64,000 nt of DNA from Actinostola sp. cb2023. Taxonomy: Eukaryota; Cnidaria; Anthozoa; Actiniaria; Actinostolidae. The notes beneath the pieces were generated by a model, which saw only the letters and a list, made by a program, of their open reading frames with translations, had not been told where the DNA came from and searched no databases. Within the stretch, counting starts at the first letter, position 1, and each line of letters opens with the position of its first letter. Made by a program: the position numbers and the translations under genes. Below are positions 11,191 through 21,526 of the stretch, in pieces. The DNA is taken from NCBI GenBank assembly GCA_033675265.1, contig JAUJYZ010000026.1, forward strand, positions 443,501-507,500. Reading direction: 5' to 3'.

Positions 11191-11592
11191 GGGGGTACTC
11201 GGGCATTTTTGGGGTAGGTGTGCCTGGCGCCATGATCCCAAAAACCTTACCCTATCCCAGACCTAAAGACGGAAATTTTCCATACCCTATCCCAGACCTA
11301 AGCTTGAAAATCAATACCCTATCCCAGACCTAAATTTGAAAATTCGTGACCAATTTGAAGTTAAGAATTTTTATTTTTGCCGCTACGATCATTTCTAAAC
11401 ATTAGAGATCTTCAAATGCTCGTAAAAATGCAACTGAAAAGAATGACAAATATACTAGGTTCGCTGTAAAAAACATACCCTATCCCAGTGCAAATGGGCA
11501 AAATATATACCCTATCCCAGACCTGAGAAGCTCGAAAACCATACCCTATCGGGCGGTACATACGCGTATAGCTTATATAGGGGAGTACCCCC
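11191..11592. mobile_element. Non-autonomous element of the GGGGGTACTC / ACCCTATCCCAG family
   Basis: The termini GGGGGTACTC and GAGTACCCCC bracket an interior with dispersed copies of ACCCTATCCCAGACCTAAA. The same design is found at 41850-42232, and partial versions near 27800-27880 and 28298-29850. There is no coding capacity. Confidence 0.75.
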
Positions 11593-12055
11593 TATATAAG
11601 CTATCGCTAGAAACGTCGGCTGCTATATTCACTTTCTACGTCGGGCTATTCACTTTACTGCTATCGCGTATCGTTATTTCCATTCTGTGTATCATTTAGA
11701 CTAAGCAAGACAGCACTGATATATTAGAATAAAATATTTATTGGACACCGCGCGATTTCTTCCGATACTCTAAAACTCATCTAGTTTTTGGAAAAGGTTT
11801 TTATCAGGTTTTCATAAATATGCACGTTGTCATGTTTTCCATCAACTATCTTTTGTTTGGGGCTTCTACAAACCCTATTACGATATGGATGATTCTTGTC
11901 CAATTCTCTTCAGTTCTTGAGTTCACGCTTCTAACTTTAGAGAACACAGATGGATCGCGAAGAATTACGTATGTGCCTCCTATGCATTATGGTTTCAACC
12001 GAAGCAATTCGTGCACTAATACTGGTACCACCACCTGTAGCTATCATGGGGCCCA

Positions 12056-13088
12056 TTGAGATATGCCAACGAATACCCATGCATGCTGTTGAATGTCTTG
12101 CATCAGTTCATGTGCTTAATCACTTCTTTAGCTCCTCCAAGTAATAATAATAATAATGAAGCAGAATTAACACTTAGAGATAGACTATTTTATGATTTTC
12201 ATGATCATAACTTTTATGGGAGAGACCTGTTTACCCTTATCTGCCAACAGCGGTACCTCTTCTGGCTAAATACAGGTGAAACTCCAGAAACGTTTTTGGA
12301 TATTGTTTGTCGAGCTGCCCCACGATTTTTCACGATAACAAGATGTGGCAATCAAAGGCAACGAGTTATAAGATTTAAGCTTTATATGGCTTCGGAAGTA
12401 CTCGCACACTCTTGCATTAATGTTCGACATCAGTACTCAGACTGTTTCTTCTCTACTCTATCATGGAATTAATGTCCTCTGACACCATCTTCACTCAGAA
12501 GTGACCTGGCCAAGTATTAGAGAATGGAATACGCAGTACTTGGCCAAAGTTTCCAAACGCTGTTGGCTGCATAGATGTAACACCACACGAAATTCAAATC
12601 CCGTCGACTGAACCACAACGTGAATTTTACAGCGGACACCGACATTTTCACCTCTTAAATACACAGATGATTTGCGATAACAGAGGTTAATATTCGGTTT
12701 TTGCAAGCGGGATTTTTAGGGAGTACTCATGACTCTCAAAGCTTTCGTTTAATGGTGCCGCTCGGACCTGGCCGAGCACTCGACGTACCCGCGGGTGCAT
12801 GTGTTTATCTTAGCCGATATGGGCTACCCAGATACACCACCCCTGCTTACTCCGTTCAGACAAGTGCAAATAAGGAGATTAGGAAACTACAGAGCAAGGA
12901 GATTGGCTAGAAAATTCAATATTGAACACTCCCGCAAACGTGTACAAATCGAACATATATTTAAGCATCTAAAGGACTACAAATGTACAACTGGAATATG
13001 GCGCCATCCCAGATGGCTGCTTCCCACTGTGATAGAACTATGCACATTTTTGACCGAGCGCAGAATTGCTTTGTTTGAGCAATTGTGA
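12056..13088 (+). pseudogene. HARBI1-like DDE nuclease pseudogene
   Basis: The pieces fall in three frames. 12056-12472 carries a helical N-terminal part. About 12541-12686 carries GCIDVTPHEI, in the place of the first catalytic Asp of Harbinger nucleases. 12701-12800 carries FLGSTHDSQSF, equivalent to the PGSVHDS block with the second Asp. 12795-13088 carries ILADMGYP...TPFR...HSRKRVQIEHIFKHLK with the catalytic Glu. Frameshifts or stops near 12470 and 12686, and a change of frame near 12800, make the gene inactive. Confidence 0.8.
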
Positions 13089-13358
13089 TTTCTATCCATT
13101 TTCACATGTGATTTCTATCAAATATTTTCCCATATAGCCTAAAAAATCGTAAATCCACTGTATATATAATATAAATCAAATAAACAATCAAACAGGGCTC
13201 TTGAATACGCGCTTTCGAATTTCATGAGTTGTGAGATCTTGCACAATGGAGCTGTTAATGAAAGCTGCACGCTTTTTTACATTATCAACTATAATTTGCA
13301 TGCCTACGGTCTAAAAGTGCACATTTCCATATTTAGTGTTCTTATGCGGAATAACTCT

Positions 13359-13640
13359 AATGAGTTCAAGGTCAAGTTCCGCAATCATAAGTCAGCCATG
13401 AAAACCAACAAAAAAAACTTGCGAAGTCGCCATTCATTTCAATGCGCTTAATCATTCTTTTAATGACTTTCATTTTATTGCCATTGAATGCATTACGGTT
13501 TCTGACAACATAGACAATATACTATAACTAGAGAGGCGTTCTGGAGTGCACAATTGTGTACTCTAGCCCCTTATGGTCTAAACAAAAGGCAGGAATTCAA
13601 TTAATCCAAACGCATACGGTACAATAACTGAACCTTGGGT
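13359..13640 (+). pseudogene. Penelope-like GIY-YIG endonuclease C-terminal fragment
   Basis: Read over two or three frames, the strand gives FRNHKSAMKTNKK, then CEVAIHFNALNHS, then EAFWSAQLCTLAPYGLNKRQEF. This is the usual end of the GIY-YIG nuclease region of Penelope-like retroelements. The frameshifts show that it is dead. The Harbinger element inserted at its left edge. Confidence 0.65.
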
Positions 13641-13718
13641 ATTACTTTTTATCTCCTTTGTACATTTTTTACATCCATTTCATTCATTGTATTGTTCTAT
13701 TGTTCTTTTTTACTATGT

Positions 13719-13875
13719 ACACCTAATTTCAAAAACGTTGTCCAAATAGCCAAATACGAATTCATTCAAAAAGACAAAAGAAACAGTTCAGCTTGAGTGC
13801 ACTTCTTTTGTCTTTTAATGAAATCCTATTTGGCTTTTTTGATTATTATTGGACAGCGTTTTTGAAATTAGGTGT
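13719..13875. mobile_element. Hairpin MITE
   Basis: ACACCTAATTTCAAAAACGT at 13719 is mirrored by the sequence ending AAATTAGGTGT at 13875. The arms continue through TGTCCAAATAG and CAAAAGAC. The element is 157 bp. Confidence 0.82.
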
Positions 13876-13943
13876 ATTATTGTTATTAGATTTTTAGTTT
13901 AGTTCCCGCTTCCAAGTGTTGTAAATAATTAATTTTACTGAAG

Positions 13944-13970
13944 AAGGCCTAGTTGGCCGAAACGTTTAAA
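13944..13970 (+). ncRNA. Degenerate hammerhead-like motif of a Penelope-type terminal repeat
   Basis: CTGAAGA, a GGCC/GGCC stem with a short loop, then GAAACG. This differs from the hammerhead core CTGATGA...GAAAC by one base. It lies about 300 bp past the GIY-YIG fragment, where Penelope-like terminal repeats carry such ribozymes. Confidence 0.45.
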
Positions 13971-14298
13971 TATTAAAGTCTAGCGCATTCAAAAACGCTG
14001 TCCGCGTGATACTGTGTCCCAACAGGAGCAAATGTTCAATGATGCAGGGCATAAGTTTGATATGATTACATTCTCCGTTTGTATATGGCTTGAAGTACTA
14101 TTTATGCTAATCAAGCCAAATGTAAACAAAAAGATCTTACTATATGTTGGTTACTGAAACAAATTAAAACATCTGCTCTTATTCAATCGACTGGTTGGAA
14201 TTGCTTATTATATTTACATTTCTGTGTCCATAATGGGACTTTCTAAATACACAACTCATATTGAGTGAAACAAACTAGAACTTCTTCAAAACAATTAT

Positions 14299-14475
14299 GC
14301 AGTGGAACCTGTGTATAATGGCCCTGTATTAAGCGACCACCGTTCATTAAGCGGTCAGTTTTAAATTGAAAGTCCCGAATTTTCTCCCACGTCTCTATAT
14401 TTGCTGCAACCTGTATTAAACGCGGCCACCCTAGAGCAGTCCCGTGTTTGTCTGTTTTCTTGAATGGAGTTTCCG
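14299..14475. mobile_element. Single terminus resembling pogo/Tigger elements
   Basis: CAGTGGAACCTGTGTATAAT followed by GGCC...AAGCGACCACC resembles the ends of pogo-type Tc1/mariner elements. The opposite end was not found, so this is a fragment call from pattern memory only. Confidence 0.4.
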
Positions 14476-15279
14476 TTTTCGCGCACATGGATGATTTTTC
14501 GCTTTCCAGATAGGAAGCAGTTGAAGCTTCAATAATTCTTGATTCTCAACCCGATAACGCTCATGTAATTAGGTATATATACTGAGATTTACTCACTTTA
14601 ATCGAACTTCGGTGAAGTAAATTTTCGTTCACATTCTGTTATCTGGTGTTAGTTACGTATGTTAGTTAGATAGAGGCCGGCTCGTATCGTGTTTTTTCTT
14701 CACCAAATATCATTCAATTCAAAGCAGTCAAAACGATATGAACGAAGCAGCTCAGTTTTCTCTAAACCTCGGCCTCAACTGACCTGGCCAATACTAAATG
14801 ATGAATGATACTCCGCGTCTTGTTCAATTAAATTGATGCTTCATGTGAAGAGTATGCCGTGCAAAGTTTGGAAAACAAAAAGAGGCGTAACTCTCTTCAA
14901 TGAGTTTTAACAGGTGAGTGAAGACTGACGAGCTTGACAAGTACCTCAGCGACAGAGTTTATTCAATCTGCAAGAAGATAATGAAAATATGAATAAGAAC
15001 TCGCCAATAGTTTCCGAAGTTTAATTGCAAGTATAGAGAGACACTACATACACTGTCAAAATTACACGGCAAGTAACTTGCTAACATTATATGAGCAAGT
15101 TTTTTCTCTTTTTTGAAATACATCTTACTTGATTCGTGCAAGTAAAGCCGACAAACATATAAGAATATGACAAATATAATTTTATTTGAATGTTGTTATC
15201 TATTATCAATTTGTACATAATATAATTGCTGTAAATTTGTAATAAATAAAAGGCTTGAAGGTTTAAAATGTGTTCAAAA
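14476..15279. other. No gene recognised
   Basis: AT-rich sequence downstream of the GPCR, which is on the other strand. Only short frames are present. Confidence 0.4.
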
Positions 15280-15306
15280 CGTTTTCGACCATTGGGTCAT
15301 CATCAG
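15280..15306 (-). ncRNA. Hammerhead-like motif
   Basis: On the minus strand, CTGATGA is followed by one extra base, a GACC/GGUC stem with a CAAU loop, then GAAAACG. This is the hammerhead core arrangement seen at the ends of Penelope-like and related retroelements. No retroelement frame is attached, so this may be a solo terminal repeat. Self-cleavage is not shown. Confidence 0.45.
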
Positions 15307-15413
15307 TGATTATCAATTTGTTTTGCATGTTTCACTTAGAAGGTCATCTGTTTCTCGTCTAAAAATTGGAATATATTATTTTGGAGAGATATTTACCAAA
15401 TTCAGTGCATATA

Positions 15414-16316
15414 TTATGCTCGCCTTGTAAGTTTTCCATTCATATTCAATGCTGGATAGATAAGAGTTTTTCTCTTTTTCGTACAGCAGTTTTCCCTGAT
15501 AATGTTTTTGAGGGCGTTTCGAAAGGTGTTGCTCCTGTAGAAGTACACAATAGGGTTTGCTACAGAGTTAGCAAGACTTGCTGTCACCGTCCATATGTAC
15601 GCTGATCCATAGTTGACCGATGGCTTAAGCACCATTCGTACAGCGAACGGGGACCAACAAAGAGTAAAAAGGCCGATTACGAACGCGACAGTTTGCGCGA
15701 GTTTTTTCTCGGCTTCGTGTGAGACGTTAGTGGTGTGGCCGAGTTCTCTTCTTTGGTACGACTGTTTACGTACCACCCTGAACATGAAGGCATATGAAAC
15801 CAGAATGACTGCATATAGCAATCCCATTGCAATCACTGTAAACTGAACATAGGTGTCTTTCGTTGATTCATCTATAAATGCATCAAGGCTGGGAGTAATC
15901 CAACAGAAAAACCACGTAAAAATTAAAAGTCCTTTAAGTCTTGTAGTGGTTATGATATATTTGTATGTCATTGGTTTAACTATAGCAAAGCATCGTTCAA
16001 CGCTCATGATTGCTAACGTTAATATTGATATCCCACAAGATAGATTCCCGACAAGACGGGCAGCATGTTCGACCTTCACAGGGCAGGTTCCATGCAGTTT
16101 CCAAGAGAGGATGAACACCAAACATGGCTCAACAATACAGGCGACAAGAAGATCTGCAGCGGACAAGTTGAGAATACAATAACTTGAGAGAGTATGTAGA
16201 GAGGGAGTACGACCAATGGTAAAACACACGATAACATTGCCAAGGCTACCAAGAATGCATAGCAAGATATTGATAACAATCATAGCCGAATACCTTCGCC
16301 TTCTTGAAGGAGGCAA
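15414..16316 (-). CDS. Rhodopsin-class (class A) G-protein-coupled receptor
   Basis: One uninterrupted frame encodes seven hydrophobic helices. It has the TM1 GN (GSLGNVIV), the TM2 LxxAD (LNLSAADLL), the end of TM3 as ERC in place of DRY, the TM6 CWSP motif, and the TM7 NPxxY as NPIVYFY. A short cytoplasmic tail with CC (possible palmitoylation) ends at the TAA at 15414-15416. The frame starts at a TTG (16316) after an in-frame stop at 16336-16338. The first ATG (16283) begins right at TM1. The true N-terminus is therefore probably in an upstream exon, or very short. The ligand cannot be told from the sequence; the layout is like peptide- or amine-type cnidarian orphan receptors. Confidence 0.88.
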   Translation of the reverse strand: MPPSRRRRYSAMIVINILLCILGSLGNVIVCFTIGRTPSLHTLSSYCILNLSAADLLVACIVEPCLVFILSWKLHGTCPVKVEHAARLVGNLSCGISILTLAIMSVERCFAIVKPMTYKYIITTTRLKGLLIFTWFFCWITPSLDAFIDESTKDTYVQFTVIAMGLLYAVILVSYAFMFRVVRKQSYQRRELGHTTNVSHEAEKKLAQTVAFVIGLFTLCWSPFAVRMVLKPSVNYGSAYIWTVTASLANSVANPIVYFYRSNTFRNALKNIIRENCCTKKRKTLIYPALNMNGKLTRRA

Positions 16317-16338
16317 CGATGGGGACCAACTTTTATAT

Positions 16339-17272
16339 CAGAAAACATATCTTCACTTTGACGATCGGTCTTGTGATAGCCGCTGTATTCAAATGTTTCA
16401 ACAGTTTGTGGACAGAACTTGTGACTTACTGACGACTGGTGGGTCGGTTACTCGAGGAATAAGACAGTTTTGCTGCATTAATGACTAGGCTTGGAACTGC
16501 TAATTTCCTGTTCTTACTCACATGGCCGTGACATCTTAATTACCTCAATCCTAATTTCCCTTTATTGACTATACAGGATGGTTCAGTTTATTTTTCATGT
16601 ACAAAGCTGTGCAAACATTTACAATTACTCGGGCTACTTGTGCTTTAGTTCTTGGCTATATTTACACTTTAAATCATGGTCGAGTATCGTCAATATAGAA
16701 GATAAATTATACTTGATGGACTTAATACATAAATCGAAAGTCAAGCTAATTCAGTACGCATCCATGTTTTACCGAGTAGTCACGCAACGAGTGACGAAAC
16801 ACTGTTTTAGTCACACTGCGACGTTTATATTTAGTTAGGTTAAATCTGTCGATCCAAGGTTTTAGCACTATTTCTAGCCTGAAATAGTTCCCTAGAAATG
16901 TAGTTCTTTGGATAAAATCTATTAAGGATTTAACATTTTTGGTACTCATTGATCAATCGATTTTAGTAGCACTCTAACCTTGCCTTGTATACCGATGAAG
17001 TAGTATCTAAACAAAGATGAAAATCAGTATTTGAAAGCCATAACTATTAAAGCTAAACATGAACAATGTAGAGACCGGAATACTGCAAGTGAGCCGGTGT
17101 CAAGCCCACGTTCGTCAGTGCACCGTTATGGGGAAGAATCTCTGACCGTACAGAGCGCTATGTAAAATGTATTATTATTATTATTATTTAACAATTATTT
17201 GCCGAAGGCGAAGTGATATTATCGGTGAATATTCACCATAATCACTGAGCCCGAGGTGAATAATTGTTTTAG
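16339..17272. other. No gene recognised; small ATT microsatellite
   Basis: The upstream flank of the receptor gene. An ATT/ATTATT run at 17168-17190 is the only clear feature. Any promoter or first exon of the receptor would lie here, but none is recognisable. Confidence 0.4.
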
Positions 17273-17452
17273 TATAAATTTAGACTTGAATATCAGAGAA
17301 AAGACAAAATTCAAGATAAAAAAATCGTTTTATCGGTACTTTCGTTGGTAATTGTACTTCCCGCGCTCTCGAGCAGTGATTATCGTCCCATAATCACTGG
17401 TCGCTCAACCAATCACAGCGTGCGAAACTCTATATTCAAGTCTATAATTATA
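17273..17452. mobile_element. MITE with about 21-bp inverted ends
   Basis: TATAAATTTAGACTTGAATA at 17273 is mirrored by TATTCAAGTCTATAATTATA ending at 17452. The motif ACCAATCACAGCG lies near the right end, as in several other elements in this window. Confidence 0.68.
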
Positions 17453-18055
17453 CTAATATTATTTATTATTATTATTACAGGCAAACACAAAACCATCTTA
17501 CTAACTAACTGCTGTAGTTGTGTACACTTTATTCGTTGCTGCCATTTACATATTCGATTCAGTATCTTTTACGACGACACTTCCATTCAAAGGAACGCCC
17601 TGAGCTCGGGTGCAGGATTGCATGACCGGAGTTGCTAATGGCGATAGTTCATCATCAAATCATTCGTCTAGCGCACAGGCTTCGTCCTTCAGGTCTAAGA
17701 AACCAAGCAAAGTTGTGGCATGGCTGAAAAGTAGCATTTATAGCTAAGCATATTGACCACGGTAAATAAAGGTCATTGTATTTTATGTTGTCTCTCAATT
17801 TTCTAATGTTTATCTTAGTTTGGACTTCTTTTTACTCGGACACTTCCGGAGGAAGTCCGAGTTATAAAATGTGCTCTTTTGTTTTCATTTTTTTTCTTCG
17901 TAGTCGACAAAATGTGAAGTATGTGATCATGTCGGTCAGGAATGTTTGTTTCAGGGTTTCGATTGGCTGAAAACTGGGGCGATGATATCCGAACGCCTAA
18001 TGAAGTAATTCTATGCTCAAACGGGTCAAACTAGTTCGCTCTTGGGTCATCGTTA

Positions 18056-18620
18056 AGGCTGATTTAGACGGCACGACTTTTGCCTACAACAGTCGCACAC
18101 AACTTGCTTACAACTTGACCTACGTACCATTTACACAGCTACAACTTTTAGCTCACGACACTACAAAATCGTGTACAACTTGTTCGGTTTGGATTTTGCC
18201 GCGCGAGCATCTCTTTAAATAATCTTTGTGGCGGCATCGGTACAACACTTTCTCCTCGCTCCACAAGGTTACAAGTTTTTCGATGTCTTCCTCTAACCAT
18301 TCTTGTTTCACTTTCTTGGAAACCGGAGCTTTGTTTACATTGTCCGCCATTTTAAAGTCAAATACCTTCCCCGCGCTACCCCCCTTCTGCAAAATTGTTT
18401 CAAGATACGCCATTTTACGCCATATTTTTACCTTATTTGGCTACGACTGTCGCAGGGTTTTGAAACATGATTCAAAATCCCTACAACTTTTTTCGTGTTG
18501 TGTGCGACAGTCGTGAGCAAGTCGTAGGCTGATTTACACGAAACGATTCGTGCCGTAAGTAAGCGCGAGCAAGTTGTGTGCGACAGACGTAGGCAAAAGT
18601 CGTGCCGTCTAAATCACCCT
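18056..18620. mobile_element. Non-autonomous Harbinger-type element with TTA target duplication
   Basis: Ends AGGCTGATTTAGACGGCACG and its near-perfect complement (ending at 18620) extend about 55 bp. They are flanked by TTA at 18053-18055 and 18621-18623, the Harbinger target preference. The interior holds the start of an MADF-type gene, so this is probably a deletion derivative of an autonomous element. Confidence 0.85.
18153..18353 (-). pseudogene. MADF/Myb-like DNA-binding fragment of a Harbinger accessory gene
   Basis: From the ATG at 18353 the frame reads MADNVNK..., then DIEKLVTLWSEEKVLYRC followed by HKDYLKR. This resembles the first part of MADF domains (Trp/Leu-rich helix, then a YKDR-like end), the type of protein Harbinger elements encode beside the nuclease. 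It stops after about 65 residues, much shorter than a full accessory protein, so it is treated as a remnant. Confidence 0.5.
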
Positions 18621-19096
18621 TTAGAACTCATCGTTCCACGACTACCGACTAGAAGTGCTGTGTAGAAGCTCGTGCTGTATCGAGAGAGAAGCAGTTTTTG
18701 AGTGTTTTGAAGCAGATCTTGAGTGTTTTTGAAAGGGCCGGTCCACGAACTCATCAATCTTGAATATAATTGTTTTAATGCTGCTAAACTGAATAGTGTT
18801 GTATTTCAAAGAGATAGTTTCATGTTTCATAATGGGGTGCATATACCAGGAAACTGAAAAGGAAACTGGGGCTGAGTTGTGACGTAGAGTTTCTGAAAAG
18901 CTCCGTTTCTGCCGTCCACACTAAAACGATAGACCTCCGTTTTCATAGATAAACATCTCTGTTTTCGATCATTTTAGTGTAGACGCTCGATAAAAACTCA
19001 TTAAAAAGTATGCGTTTTCAAATAAAAACGGAGTAGTGTGGACAATACAGCAAAAGTCTCATACTTGAGAGCACAAGCTTCTATACTAAAGGTGCG

Positions 19097-19355
19097 GCGG
19101 ACACACGGTGCAACATTTCGTGCAACATTCCCTGCAACACATGTATAATTTATTGCAGCGTGTGTCCACCTTTGCAACAAGTTGCGCGCAATGTTGCAGA
19201 AGTAGAATCGAGTCCTACTTCTGCAACATTGCGAGCAACAAATTACGTCGTATTAGCGCGCGCTAGTCAATTGCGAGCAATCGGTTTCATGGGTAGACAC
19301 ACGCTGCAACAAAATTGCCAGCAATATTGCACGCAATGTTGCACCGTGTGTCCGC
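19097..19355. mobile_element. Hairpin MITE
   Basis: GCGGACACACGGTGCAACAT at 19097 is mirrored by the sequence ending GTTGCACCGTGTGTCCGC at 19355. Many internal TTGCAAC/GTTGCAG dyads and a central inverted AGTAGAATCG/GAGTCCTACT are present. The element is 259 bp with no coding capacity. Confidence 0.85.
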
Positions 19356-19984
19356 AACTTAAGATCCTCAGGGATATCTGCATGCAAACGAAACTTCAAA
19401 ATTATTAAACAAAAGTGAGCGTTGGGTGAAAAAGTGGTCAAGTCGAGAAGACAAAGCAAGAATGGGAAGAGCAGCAGTCTTGAGCAAAAGAGCCGAAAAA
19501 GTCATCGAAAAAGTCAAGTACAAACGAGGTAACTCCACTTGAAAGATTACTAAACATCGAATTATTATTATCTACATAATAAAGGTTTATCTGGTTCAAG
19601 AGCACCGCGATATATGAATAAAAAAAAGTTGGAAGCAACAACAACAACAACAAAGCCGTTTCGACGACAGAAAAAAAAACTTTTGAGAGGAAAACAACGC
19701 ACAGCTCGCATGAAGTTTGCAAAAAAATACAGACACCTTACTGCAGAATAGTGGGAAGATTTCCTTTTTTCAGAAGAATGCCCTAAATACCTATTACTGC
19801 CAATTCCGAATAATGATGTGGTACGAGCTGAGGCTCGCAAGAAAGCCAAGTTCCCTTAGCTTATCAAGTAAGCAAAGTTCAAAATGGCTCATTTGGGGTG
19901 GGATGACCGGCCGCGGCTTGACAGATTTGCACTTCATTCCACAAGGGCAAACTGTGACGGCCAACTACTATGTCAACTTATAAT
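19356..19984. other. No gene recognised
   Basis: Lysine-rich short frames and an ACA-repeat stretch near 19640 are present. Nothing has domain-like content. Confidence 0.4.
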
Positions 19985-20350
19985 ATTCATTACTCGGAGA
20001 CTTCCGGAGAAAGTCCGAGTTATAAAATGGGCATTCTTTTTTCATGGTACACAAAATGTGAAGAATGTGATCGTATCGGTCAGGAATGTCCCTTTCAGGT
20101 TTTCGATTGGCTGAAAACTGGGGCGATGATATCCGAACACGTAATGAAGTAACTCTATGCTCAAACGGGTCGCTAAACAAACGACACACAGGACTCAAGT
20201 AGATATTTAATATTAGTTTTGAAAGCAGTTTTAGATCTTCAAGCTATTGAAAGGTCAGGATTGTAGTTCATCTTTCGACGACTAGAAGTGGTAGAAGGAA
20301 CTGGAAGGTCGTGCTGGATCGAGAGAGAAAAAGTTATTTTGTGTAGTGAG
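19985..20350. repeat. Dispersed repeat A, copy 2
   Basis: CGGAGACTTCCGGAGAAAGT through TGGCTGAAAACTGGGGCGAT to GATCGAGAGAGAA matches the repeat at 17833-18720 without the Harbinger insertion. A diverged third relative on the opposite strand lies near 61690-61835. Confidence 0.75.
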
Positions 20351-20412
20351 AGAAATGTTTTTAGGCTACAACCTGGATTAATTAATGATTTTTATGCGTT
20401 CATTTAAGTAAG

Positions 20413-20541
20413 GGTTAGAGAATAACGCGAGTGCTTTATGGGATTTAGAGCTCCGAGCAGCAGATAGAACGCGCCTCGTGGCCCTTCTATCAATGCGAGG
20501 CGCTCTAAATTCCATAAAGCACGAGTGTTTATTCTCTAACC
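20413..20541. repeat. Subterminal hairpin of the SAP/chromo transposon
   Basis: GGTTAGAGAATAACGCGAGT pairs with the complement ending TTATTCTCTAACC. The arms include TTTATGG and TTAGAGC blocks around a short centre. A near-identical copy sits at the same relative place in the derivative (28640-28770). It could also be an independent MITE that both copies inherited. Confidence 0.75.
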
Positions 20542-21526
20542 GTTTTAGAATATAGTCATACTCACGAGAGTATTCTTTGGCTGCATGTCTGTTGCTTTCC
20601 CAAAGGAATACTGATTTCAAATGCACATACGCTTATGCAAATCTGTTCAGTTGTGTGTGACTTCAGTGGAGTGAAGATGAATATCCGAAGCTTGAGGCTT
20701 TTAAATACGAAGCTTGCAACGCTAGAAAATACCGATATTTGTTGTGGAAATGAAGAGCAGAAATCTCAAAGTTTTTTCAAACCAGTTAGAACGGACGAAA
20801 TTGAAAAACGAGAGAAATAATGAACACCAAAGAAAACTCAAGCACGATGTGGACATCATTACCAGAAATCCCATACAGCATGTCGCGAAGCATGCGCAGT
20901 ATCGCATTTATCGCACTTAAATTTAATATGAGCGATCAATTTTCATGCAAAGGAATGTACGGGGATTGACAAAATATTGTTACTTTCTTGGTTTTATTTC
21001 AATACCCCTTTACATTCACGAATGTGCATAAGCGATTTTGTAAACTTTGTAATGTCATTCATAACATGTATGAAACTCGAGTGATTTGCAGTTAATAAAG
21101 CTGTTCGATTTTTATAGAACAAAATTAGTGTCAAAATAGTCTCCTTGTGCCCATATTGCTTCATAACGAGTAGTGAAATACCTTACAAACACACGTTCTT
21201 GTAGCTTCGGTACAGCACTTCTCACCATTGCATAAGTGGACTTCGATCATTCCAATATAAGGCCAGTAAAAGGGCCAGAAATATGCATCTAAAACCTCTT
21301 AAATACTGTTCTGAATTGCATTTGAAAAGCTTGAATATATCTTCTTCGCAGTTGACCACAAACAGTGCTTCGAAAGGGCCATTTAAAGTCCAAACTCGAC
21401 TACTTTTTATGCCACATTTCAGCTTCTCCTTCTCTGCCATTTTGTATCCCATGATGCATAGGTCTGTTTATATATAGCTCATTTGGATCCAGGCCTTCTG
21501 AAGTTATTGAGAAATCTACTACAAAA

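Larger units (their letters stand above)
10994..13358 (+). mobile_element. PIF/Harbinger-type DNA transposon, decayed
   Basis: Inverted termini AGAGTTATTCCGCATAAGAA (10994 onward) and its complement (ending 13358) continue for about 170 bp on each side (to about 11165 and from about 13186). The element is flanked by a 3-bp AAT direct repeat (10991-10993 and 13359-13361). The 3-bp target duplication and the HARBI1-like nuclease remnant inside fit the Harbinger superfamily. It carries a second nested element at 11191-11592. Confidence 0.85.
17833..18720. repeat. Dispersed repeat A, copy 1, split by a Harbinger element
   Basis: The segment starting CGGACACTTCCGGAGGAAGT and ending near CTCAAACGGGTC (to about 18052), plus CGACTAGAAGTG...GAGAGAGAA (18624-18720), matches 19985-20350. 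The two parts are separated by the 565-bp element at 18056-18620, which inserted into this copy. Confidence 0.72.

Noticed and set aside
19410..19730. Lysine/asparagine-rich short frames with ACA repeats
   Set aside because: Low complexity and no domain; no splice context.
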